Shown here: in pieces, positions 12,301 to 24,300 of the stretch
How the letters are laid out: each line of letters opens with the position of its first letter
Numbering within the stretch: the first letter of the stretch is position 1
NCBI GenBank assembly: GCA_016165875.1
Contig: JABBOT010000016.1
Coordinates: 7,126,598 to 7,190,597, forward strand
Source of the DNA: Acanthopleura granulata
Taxonomy: Eukaryota; Mollusca; Polyplacophora; Chitonida; Chitonidae
Length of the DNA: 64,000 nucleotides
Reading direction: 5' to 3'
The notes under the pieces: generated by a model
The model's database searches: none
The model's input: only the letters and a program-made list of their open reading frames with translations
Told to the model about the DNA's origin: nothing
Made by a program: the position numbers and the translations under genes

Positions 12301-15300
12301 TGCCAGGTGTCTGTCTGTAATACTTTGTTTCATGCCCCTCTCTCTCCCCCCACAGTACCTGTGCCAGGTTTCTGGCTGGTTGGAAGCTTGTCAAAATCCT
12401 GACATTCCCTCACATATCGAGGACCTGGAGTTGTCGCTGCAAGAACACCAGACCCTGATTGAGACAATCAGTCAAGCCTATGCCGAGGTAAGATTAAGCC
12501 AGCGGATGCTTTCAGAAGTTTCCTCTAACGGAACTAATAGGGCTTCGTCTAGAATGTACTGTTGTGGTTCAAAAATTTCTTTCATGAAGAAAGTAAAGAA
12601 AAAAAATATAATGGAAAGATGAGAATAAAATGAATACAAAAAAAGCAGCTGTGATTCACTTGGTTAAAAGAAAAGAACATATTGGTACAACCTACACCTT
12701 AAATGAAAGAGCTATACAAACTGTGTGGAACACTACTTTTTTTACATTGTTTAAAGGTTTCGTAAAAGAGACAAACTGTTTTAAACATGGTCATTTTTTT
12801 ACAAAATCCACCTATTCAGGGCACATCCCGCCATGTTTTAAGCTTGTCCAATGAAAATCCTCCTTTCCTCCTCCTGACTATTCATTGTGATGTCACTGTG
12901 CATAAGGTTTTACTCCTACCATTTAATTAACGTGCATTTCCAGTCTCAGCTAAATATGTTCGTATATCGTGATAATTGGGAATTTTAAGTTCTGTTAAAG
13001 CCAACTCTAAAAAGGGAGAGTTTGAGATGTACTAGAGGGCCACTTCATGCCTACATGCGTGGCTGTAGGCTACCAAATATGTGTTTGAATTGTGATGTCC
13101 TGAAGGCAGAGAGCTCAACCTGTCCTTTCACAGACTGCCCCTGTCAAGGCCAGAAATCTCGGTTCTCACTTGCTGGAGCTTGATGTATGGTCGATCAAAC
13201 TACTGTTCTCAGTCTCACTCCTCTGCGCTTCAAATTGGTAGCCTTGTAAGCCGAAGTTACATTCACTATCATCAGTACTAGAGCTGGGGTCCCCACTAAG
13301 CCCACCGTTACATTATCTACTGAATTTTTTTTTTTACCTTCAAAGACAAAAGAGCTACTTTACAAAGCTAAGCATGATGATGTAAGCAATCTGTAAAAAA
13401 TGGCAGCCTACAAAGGCTTCTCAGTCCTGGATGTTTAACTATTGAATACTCAAATAACAAGCACTTCTGCCAAAAAATTGAGATTTTTTATTGAACCATG
13501 AGTAAAGCTCTTTCTTTTAAGGTTTAGGTTGTATAAATGTGCTCTTTTCTTTTAAGAATGAATCAGCAAAGTGTGGCACATTATTAAGGCTCTACTGTTC
13601 AGATTTGTATTACTTGATATTTTGTATTATTTTCGTAATGTGGTAAGTCAAGTGCAAGACTCTTTAAAAATGAGATAACTTTTCAGTGGCCAAACCCAGA
13701 AACTTCTCAGATTTCATTGTCTCTAAATTGTGTTGTTAGTGTATTTGAAACCTTGCTGTTACCACCAGACTGTCTTCTTACTCGGAGAAGTATAATACAG
13801 GTGTAGCTCTATGAGACTCGAAAATGATTAAACAGTTCCTCCTCAAGTGAATACCTGAATTTGACTTGACCAAAAAAGTTCTTTTACAATGGTAACCAAT
13901 TTTTTCTCCGATCTTGTGTACAGGTGTGTGCGGACGGGAAGACGTTACTGGACACCTTACAGACACCTGTCTCTACGGGCAGTAACAACTCACTGACCGC
14001 CAAGGCAGACTACTCTGAGGCGGCAGCACACGTTCTGGACGTGGTACACGAGGTAAGACTTGTTCGCTACTTGGTAGGAAGTGAGTTCAAATCTGGTGCT
14101 TGCTAATTTTCACAGATTCATGTGAAATCTGTCAAGGAAGACTTCTCATGAATTTAAATGGATGTGACAATTCAAACTCAGACTGTAAATGCATGGAATT
14201 AATAGTTGCAAAGTATCTGTACTTGTGGTGGGCAATGCATCTATATGGCTTTAAGTGGAAATGGGATCTGTGGCTGTCTACAAAGGGAAAACAAATCTTG
14301 TAAGTCATAAAATAACAGTTCCCTCTACCTCCAGCATGAATGACAATTCCATCTATTATTATTCATTGCGACTTCTTAATTTTAAGTGGTTTGTGAGCTG
14401 CAAGATTTGCCTCCCGGGAAAGAGGGCCGGCAAAGCTGATTGTTAAAAAACCTATTATGATGAATAATTCTGAGTTTATTAAAACAGATCTGCTAGATCT
14501 TAATTTGCAGTATCAATCAAGCTTTAAAAATATGTTGCTGGTATAATTAATTTGGTCTTGTGAATTTTACTTTGTGAAGTAATTGATCATATCTGAATAA
14601 CCTGCATGCAATTAATTAAATAATTTTTGATGAATTATTCAATTTTTTTAAGGTACTGGCACATCAAAGACATTTAGAGACATTATGGCATAGCAAAAAA
14701 GTCAAACTTCATCAGAGACTAGGTCTCAGGCTATTCCAGCAGGATGTCAAACAGGTGAGAGAGGGTGGGAGTTCAACTCCACTCAACAGAAATTTTGTTT
14801 TCGATGATGTTTGTGTTGAGGGTGATTTAGAATAATTTTGACATAGTAACTTTTAAGTATGACTGTTACCCTTACTTTTTGTGTTTAAAACATGATGGAT
14901 GCAAATTGCTCAGTCCTGGTCAATACCTGTGCCTATTATCAGGCTTTAAAAATCAAATGAGTTAGAATATATATAATGAAGGCTTAGTTTAGAAAGATGC
15001 CCTGCACAGTGATGAAACTATGTCTTTCTTGTCACCTGTTGTGTTTCTTTACATTGTTTGTTAAAGCTTTTGATCAAAATCTTACATCAGTGGTGGGGTT
15101 GGCAGACCATAAAAGACACGGATGATATAAAAGATATAAAAGATATAAATGGTGTAAAGGAAAAACATACCGTGAATAGCTTCATATTTTCTGTCGTGAT
15201 GTCACAGGTCATTGATTGGCTGGATAATCATGGAGATGTGTTTTTACGAAAGAACACGGCGATAGGAAAAAGTCTGCAGCGGGCGAAGGCCTTACAGAAA

Positions 15301-18300
15301 AGCCATGAGCACTTTGAGTCTGTTGCACAGGTAGGTGCAGTTATCTCCCTTCTTTCAGTAGCAAAGGCCACTCAGAGTAAATATGAGAACTTTTGCGGCT
15401 CACTTTTCCTTCTGTGGAGACACTGAATCACTTAGAAAGGAATATTGTTTGTGATGACTGATGTCTGCTTGGTTTTGTCTGGGTAATTCTAAACCAGTGA
15501 CGTCTAATATGTTGCATTTAACATCGCAGCATTTTTTTTTGCTACCTAATTCTGCTTAAGCCATGATGCTTGGAGGGGGGAATTGGGGTAAATTGTTACC
15601 CCTAAACAATTACATGAACAGTTGGAATAAAACCCTAACTGAGGTAAATTGACAAGAGGCCAGACCTTTTGCCAACAATCACACTGTTGTTGATCCACTG
15701 GTTTTACTCTCCCATGTTGTAGTCTTTTCACTTGTTACCATTTCACGGGTATGAGACAAGTAGGCTACTTGTGCTCTGCCAACTGGCCTCACAGGTTCCT
15801 ATTGGCATGCCCCTGGCTCACTTCTCAGTTGCCTTCAGCAGGATTTTAGTGTTCCCTTGTCCGTCTTGTATACCCTTTCTGATTATAGTAGTGTCGCTGT
15901 AATAGCCTGCACGTATGATGACGAGCCAGCTGTGAGTTTCCACTCGCAACTAGAGACATATTACTCGCAGACTGCAGACAGGATCACTGGCAGACCACTG
16001 TCAGACTGCAGACAGGATCACTGGCAGACCACTGTCAGACTGCAGACAGGATCACTGGCAGACCACTGTCAGGCTGGAGACAGATCACTGGCAGACCACT
16101 GTCAGGCTGGAGACAGATCACTGGCAGACCACTGTCAGGCTGCAGACAGGATCACTGGCAGACCACTGTCAGGCTGCAGACAGATCACTGGCAGACCAGA
16201 GACAAATAACTGACATACTAGGGACAAATTACTGGCAGACTGGGGACAAATTACTGGTGTACCTGACACAAATAAATGGCAGACTGGGGACAAACTACCA
16301 GCATATCTGGTACAAATTACTGGGAAACTACAGACAAATTACAGGCAGTCTAGAGAGAGATAACTGGCAGACTAGAGGCTTGGTCTGTAGATGTGGAAAC
16401 TCAAATTTGATGTCTGGGTCAGCAGTGTTTTAACCATTAACTCATTTTTAATCTGAAGTGAAGTTAGTCTAGGTATAAGATTTAGGCATTTCTATTCATT
16501 AATTGATTTGACTGGTGTGTAATGCTGTTCTCAAAACACAGTCATCAATACATGTAGGTGTGGTCAGATTTAAGAGTTCTGGAATCTGCAGCAACCAGAA
16601 AAAACCACTGCCCTTTGGCAAGTTTCTGACGTAACGCTACAGCAGTAATCTACAAGAGCTGTGTTTGAGTCTCCAAAACCAATTTGGCGGCTGCTGCTTA
16701 GACAGTTGATGGCAAGGAAAGAGATATATCATTGTTAACACTTGTACTTGGTGTTCAGGTTAAAGTGAAAGACAGCTCATGACTGAGGCACTGTTCATTA
16801 AAAAGATCATAAAATTGTCTCTTCGGCGTAAAAACATGTTTGAAATTGTATGAATCTCTTGCTGAATAATGTCTTCATTTGAAGTGTGGAGCGTCTGCTG
16901 CTGACTGGGTAAAAATGTTCACAAGGTTTGCCAATATGGCGTCAAGAATCTGCCTTGGCTGAAGGAGAGACTGGAATTCGTAGTGAACAAGTTTGATCTG
17001 GAGACAGACTTTACTGCTTTTGAATGCATGGGAGAACTTTTGACTCAGAGAAGTAGGAGCAGTGAACCGTGGGACCTGCAAATTCACATACAATTCATTC
17101 AGAGTCACATGATTCCATGGTCTAACAGTTGATGACTCTGTGGCTTGGCTTGAAGTAATAGAGAGCTCATGACTGAGGTACTGTTCATAAAAAAAATCCT
17201 AAATTTCTCTCTTCAGTGTAATAACCTGTTTGAAATTGTATGAATTCGTGGCTGAATTATCTTCGTTTGAAGTGTGAGGTATTCTGCTGGCCACTGGGGA
17301 TCTGGAGGCGCTCATGCTTTTAAACTTATGAGAGATTGACCAGTCAGAGAGCTAGGAGATATCAGCTGTTCATAAGCTGTGACGTAAATCTTCTGAATTG
17401 ACTGTCAATGTATTAACATAGGGACAGGACACAGTTTTAATATTATATACTAGTACTTTAATTATAACAAGTGCATGTGAGAGCAACACTGTGTCAGGAT
17501 TAAGTTTCTTGATCATTTCATGTTATAAATTTACGTTTACACTTTCAGTTACTAACACAACACTAGAGTTACAGGAGTGGTCCTTGTTTGGACAAATTAC
17601 ATCACTGCCCAGGCAGACTGGCTGGGTTTGATGCAAGCCGACAGAGGACGGTTAAATGTTAATGTCTACTGGTGTGGTAGCTGTTAGAAAACTTTACTGA
17701 AATAAACATAATATTGTCCAACCTGTCTGACAAATTTAACTTTGAACATGGGCTGTTTTTCACTGTAAAGGAGAAGACCATGGAAGTGTAACGTAAATTG
17801 TAGTGAAGAGAGTAAGGTTTGAAAATTATTAAAACACGAGCCGATAATTGTTCAGACGTTCTATGAGAAGCATATACTTCATCACCGTAAGCCCACGTAG
17901 CTTTCAGAAGACGCCGGCATTTTAGTGACCCGATGGGGGGCTGAATCACGTGAATTTGGCCTTTCGCTCTCTGGCGGTGAAATTGTAAGCCAAGTCCCTT
18001 CCTGTCTGCACTCGACATGCTGTTAGTGCAGCCAAAATCTGCACACTGTGGCATCCTGCCAGCTCTTTGTTCTTGTCTCTGCACTAACAAAACAAGGGAC
18101 AGTAGTCAACCATCCGAATCTGTATATGAATAGCGTTACGTACATTCAGAACATAGAATGTTAATGATTTAAGGGCCCAATTCAAGTCATATCTGCTAAA
18201 TGGGCTTCACACAATCCTGTGTTCTGATTGGTCAAAATTTCCCAGTCACTATTTTTACAGCCATGTACCTGTTACATGGAGATATTTATTATTCACGATT

Positions 18301-21300
18301 GAGTGTGTGATATGACCTATCTTAAAATGTGTTGATCAAAAAGCAACTAACAAAAAAATACAACAAACAATTGAAGGTCGTTTATAAATCTTCACACAAT
18401 ACTCTTTTATCGCACATTGCCCAATACTTCCCCAGTCTTTTCCTATAACACATAGATGTACGTGTTCTGGCCCTGCATAGAATTTGTGAAATGCATTTTA
18501 AGTACTCTGCTTATGCCCCGTCCTTTGACTGGCAAAGAACTTTACCCATCTGTATTTCTCCGGAGATCTTTGAATATAAACTAGTTACATTGCTTGTCCT
18601 CATGTAGACAAGGTGGTAACATTTTTCAAATGCATGTCGCACTTTTAGATTTATTACGGGTACAATCTTTCAGGGGTCCATCTATATATATATTTTTAAA
18701 CAAGAAGCTATTTCTTAACTTGGAGGTGTTTATAATGTTACCATGTTTTGTTTTTTGTATTAAATTTGAATACAAAGTTCACAAAGTGAAGTTTTCTAAG
18801 GGGACAAATGTTTTTGTGCGAACTGAAGATTTTCGAAATCTTTTGGACTGGAAAGAGGTGAAGTACTTGTACATATAGTATGGAAAGGAGGAAGCTGGAG
18901 CTTTGGCGACCTTGTGCATGTAGTATGGAAAGGAGGAAGCTGGAGCTTTGGCGACCTTGTGCATGTAGTGTGGAAAGGAGGAAGCTAGAGCTTTGGCGAC
19001 CTTGTGCATGTAGTATGGAAAGGAGGAAGCTAGAGCTTTGGCGACCTTGTGCATATAGTATGGAAAGGAGGAAGCTGGAGCTTTGGCGACCTTGTGCATA
19101 TAGTATGGAAAGGAGGAAGCTGGAGCTTTGGCGACCTTGTGCATATAGTATGGAAAGGAGGAAGCTAGAGCTTTGGCGACCTTGTGCATATAGTATGGAA
19201 AGGAGGAAGCTGGAGCTTTGGCGACCTTGTGCATATAGTATGGAAAGGAGGAAGCTGGAGCTTTGGCGACCTTGTGCATATAGTCTGGAAAGGAGGAAGC
19301 TAGAGCTTTGGCGACCTTGTGCATGTAGTGTGGAAAGGAGGAAGCTAGAGCTTTGGCGACCTTGTGCATATAGTATGGAAAGGAGGAAGCTAGAGCTTTG
19401 GCGACCTTGTGCATGTAGTATGGAAAGGAGGAAGTTAGAGCTTTGGCGACCTTGTGCATATAGTATGGAAAGGAGGAAGCTAGAGCTTTGGCGACCTTGT
19501 ACATATAGTATGGAAAGGAGGAAGCTAGAGCTTTGGCGACCTTGTGCATGTAGTATGGAAAGGAGGAAGCTAGAGCTTTGGCGACCTTGTGCATATAGTA
19601 TGGAAAGGAGGAAGCTAGAGCTTTGGCGACCTTGTACATATAGTATGGAAAGGAGGAAGCTAGAGCTTTGGCGACCTTGTACATATAGTATGGAAAGGAG
19701 GAAGCTAGAGCTTTGGCGACTGTGTTCGCGGTGAAAGCTGTGTGGCGAAATAATTAGTAGAAAACATAGAGCTACTGAAAATAATGACTTTGATAAGTTT
19801 TTTCTTTTGGAGGACAAAAGCACAGAAGCACACATTTAAGTCAGCCTAAAAATGTGAGGTGAATTATTTTCATGCATTCATAGTAGGTACATGTATATTT
19901 GATTGGCCAAAAGACATTGTGGGACATTTTTATGTGTTTATCGTGATGTCATAACATCAGCTGGTAATTGAACTAAAATTCTGCTCAAGTGTAACCTGTG
20001 GTCCTAAAACTTGTATTATATTCTATAAGATGCCATCCTACCTTATCAACAAACTTGAAAGAAACCTTTGTAAAACTCCCCAAGTCAGGTGAAGTAAGTG
20101 ATCTTGTCATAGGCAAAAGTTCAACCATATATAACATCATTTCCATTACGCATGAAAATAAGAGTATTAGACTGATATCAGTGTGAAGAAGATTTTCCTC
20201 CCTTAGTTGAGAGCAGGGGAGTTCCACTGGAGACCAATATCGTGGGGTTGTGCTGGGCGATTCAGTGAATCATGTCTCTTGAACTTTTCCTGACTGGTAG
20301 CAACAGCCAGCTGTTGATCTGTCCAATATGGTTCCCTGGGGTGTGCTTCCCCTCTGATGGACAGAGACGTATGACCAGCTCAGTACAATTGTTTATGCAA
20401 ATGGAAGCTCTGTGCTCCATTTATGACACCCCATTGTCTGAAGCAACCATTTTGCCGAGTCCTTGTGGGTAGGGTCTAGAGCCATGACCTTTTGCGAGGA
20501 AGGTGGGCGACTGAGGCGGTGACTTTGTTGGTGCAAATGCAAGGGCCGTTGAAACTGGTCAGAATTGAGCAGATTGCTAAGGGAAAGTATTGGGTTGGAC
20601 AGGAAAACATGAAGAAAACATACCCTAAATGATCCAAAAGTTCCTCCATGACAAGGTTGCTAATTTGTCCAGACTCTGGGAGTTCTGTTGATTGTAGAAT
20701 GGTATTTTGATTTTTGTTTGGAAGGTAGGATGATCTCTTATTGGGAAGTTTCAGCTACAAAAGTAGTATTTTATGACATTTATTTACAGCTAAAATGGCA
20801 ATTTTTGGGGTGAAATTTTAGGCCATTTGTATTAGGTTTAAGTGTGTGTTTTAATTAGTAGGACTCACATTTTTGCAATTATTAACCCAGAATTTCTCTT
20901 TTGTTTGATGGCTGCGGGCATATTCATGTTTAGATGCCTTGATTCATAACACTACATGTTTATTGCAAAACAATTACAGAGTTCAATTTTTAATTTGATT
21001 TCAGATGCACTTGAATATAGTGTGTATAAGCAACCCTTTGATAGCCATTTTCATATCATTGCTTACGATGAAGCATTCAACATCATATTAATGTCAAGGC
21101 TCTGTTTAATCCAGGGACGTAATAACATTTTGTACGTAGATTTCCCCACTCTCTGTGTTGGTGTTGCTTTAGTGACAGTAACGGGTGGAAAGTGCTGATT
21201 TGGTTATTTGCGTGGCCCATCATTTGATGGAAACCACTTGTCTTGCACCAATATGGTGTTGCATACGTGTGTCTGTGCATCATGCGTAGTAAAGTTTGTT

Positions 21301-24300
21301 GGTAACTTGCCTGAGGCCGCTGGTTTTAGCAAGGCACTCTCGTCATCTCCAGCGATAAAAATGACCACCATACGTAAAAGGGAAATATTTGTGTGTGGCA
21401 AAGTAAATAAATAAATACCTGTAAATCATTTCGTGCCATTTCAGCATAGATGGTTGTAGCAATAAATTTAATTTAAAGAGAAAATCCATCAGCACTCACT
21501 GAAGCGACCAAAAAATCTCAAATCCTCCAAACAAGTATATATGTGCATTGTGCTTTAGTAAAATTTTACGGGCATACGTTCAGATAATGGACTGAGCCGT
21601 CCACCCCTGCCACCCATAGTCTTGACCTCTGTCATGTATGAAGTGAAAAATTCATGAGCACACTGTAAACTGCCAACCAAAATAAATAACTGAACAGCAG
21701 GATATGTCGACTGTTTTACGAGCGTCTGTTAGTTTGCAGTCAACTGCAGTAAATCTAGGCGCCATGGTTTCGCATTAATGAAGTGATTCTGGTCTGAATA
21801 CACGTGTGGCTGTCACCAGTAAGCCAATAGATTAGGGAAGGAATCTTCATTAACACTGATAATTCAATTTTCAACCAGCAAATTCGTTAAATTAAGCCAA
21901 GCAATTTATATCATTTACATAAGCTCAGCTCTTGTTAATGATTCCTGTTTGGTTTTATGCTGATTTATATTGTATTTACAGTATTATTTTTTCCCTCTTT
22001 TGTTTTTTTCTGCAAGGTAATGCAATAATAGGCAGATATGTTAGAAATGATACGTCATCTGAGGTATATTACCTTATCAGCCAATTTGGTTTCGATTGTG
22101 AGGATGTATAATAAATGTATAATAAAGAAACATCCTTCCATATTGTGTTCCATCAGCCAGTGCAAGAACCAGATCGTCTGTCAGAGCTTTCTTTTTCGCG
22201 ACATTTGGAACCAAGGTTCTTTCCAGACATTAGCGTGAATGTATTGATTGTTGGAATCGGGTGTTCTTGCTGGATGTATTGATTCTCACCAAAGCATTGC
22301 ATTTCTTCTTGTAATATGTATACAACATTGAAATTATTATTAGTAGTAGAGAAAAAAAATTAAAGAAAAAACATTTCCCAAAATGTCCTTGAACCAGTGA
22401 TGAAAATGATGCATGTATTTTGTGAATGAAAGGACAGGAGCCTGCAAACTGAACTGAATGAATGCAGCAAATTTAAAAAAAAAAAAAAAAAACCAACACA
22501 AATAAACAAAATATGACCATTGGATTTGCCTTACTGACATGTGTATTGTGCCCATGACTTGACGTCCAATGATGGCCTTGTTTTCCACATGGCAAAGATG
22601 TGTCGTGGTTATAAATATGTCGCTTAATTAATCCGAGAGATTTGCGCGTTTTTAGGCTCCCTTTTATTGGAGTGCATGTTAAGGGCGGCTACTCCAACCA
22701 TAATTCCTCTCGTCCCAAGTGGTCTCTGCTCAAGTTATGACTAATACCATAAACATCCCAAAAAATAACTAAATATATTTCCATTGAATTTGTTTTGGTG
22801 TTTATAGCATTCTGCATGTTTTAAAACAGACATTGTACTTTGACAGAAGTTTAATCTGGCTGTTCATATCTTGACATTTCTTCCTATTTGGAAGAGTCAG
22901 AAATTATTAAACAGTGGGAGAACAAAATATTGTACATGTGACGTCACTGATTCAAATCATTTTGTGCACAAAACGCTCCTAAGCTTTGCCATTTCATGTA
23001 TCAGTGAATGTGGCCAAGTGGTCAAGAGAGCCACCTTTGGATTCGTTCCGTGAATTAGTTCCTTATCATCAAGTTCCTGTTCTTTGCTGCCTTGGCTCCA
23101 GCCTTAAAGCAGGAGCTTTGTCATGCATTTGGCTGGATAATGTTGTGTTTCTCTGATGTTGCTGGGGGCCTCCATTGGATTAAGCTTTCAGAAAAGTGAA
23201 AATAATGACCCGAAGCCTCCCACCAATGCGGTCGTTGTGAGTTCATCTCTCTCTCATGCTGGCTTCCTCTGCGGCCGTGTGTGGGAAGGTCTGCCAGCAA
23301 CCTGCGGATGGTCGTGGGAATTCCCCCACCATAATGCCGGCCGCCGTCGTATAAGTGAAATATTCTTGAGTACGGCGTAAAACACCAATCATAAACTTGA
23401 CAGTCATCATGTAATATGAATGCTCTCAAGTGTGTTACCAGAGATGTCTACAGAAATACAGGCCAAAAAAAACAAAAAAAAGAAGAACCAACAGGAAAAG
23501 AATGTTTATGGCATAAATGGAGATACAAAAAAATTAGGATATTGACAGTTTCATATTCAGATTAGTTAATTGTGTCCTGAATGTCCTGCCACATGTACCA
23601 TGACTTTGTTTATTTTAATCTTTGACAAGATCTAGAAATTGTCGTAATGATGATGTAATGATTTGTGTGGCTTGATTTTTGGGATCTATTGACAGTGACA
23701 CAGCTCCATAGATATGATCTGGGATCAGAATTCATGTACTGTAATTCCCCCCCCCCCAGAAATTCTCCCCCCCCAAAAAGTGCATTTTGAGAATCAAGTA
23801 GTATTCTTAAATTATTGTTGCTGAAACTCACATTTTCCTGGTAAGATGTCATCTAACCTTCACAAGAAAATTCCAACATCAGTGGAACTTCAGAATTAGG
23901 CATACCGAGTAACTTCAAGTCATTTATGAAATATAATGTCAAATATTGTAATTATAGTTTTGCCATTAGTTTTATTGGGGGCTGGAGTCGCTTCAAGAAA
24001 TTGATGGCAAGCGCTGTCAAGATTGATGTCGTCTTTTGTTATTATAGGCTGTCTTTATCAGAACCTCTGTCCATATTGTGAAGATATAGCATTTTACTGC
24101 TGTGTATCTTAAATGCCTTTAATTAGAGTATTTAATGAGGATTTGGTTATTGATCCTTAAACAATCAGAAAGCTGTAGCTTATGACCTATTTGACAATCA
24201 AAGTGTTCCCAAAGTATTGTGTATGGATATTATTAAGAAACATATAGTAAAAAAAAAAAACGGAACGAAACAGAAAGACCCATTTATGATCACACTTCCA

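Noticed and set aside
11631..12402. ORFs rich in repeated Cys/Pro residues (up to 164 codons) before exon 9
   Set aside because: They are readings of the decoy-acceptor minisatellite in several frames, not a gene.
15857..16213. ORF with repeated ITGRPLS residues
   Set aside because: Product of the 33-34-bp minisatellite in intron 12.
18738..19835. Long repetitive minus-strand ORF (365 codons) and the + ORF of 284 codons
   Set aside because: Both are produced by a stop-free 45-bp tandem unit. No initiation context, domain or splice evidence.
23121..23429. Minus-strand ORF of 102 codons, and similar ORFs at 31413, 56681 and 8381
   Set aside because: All are antisense readings of SINE-A copies. 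Their shared peptide patterns reflect the SINE, not a protein family.
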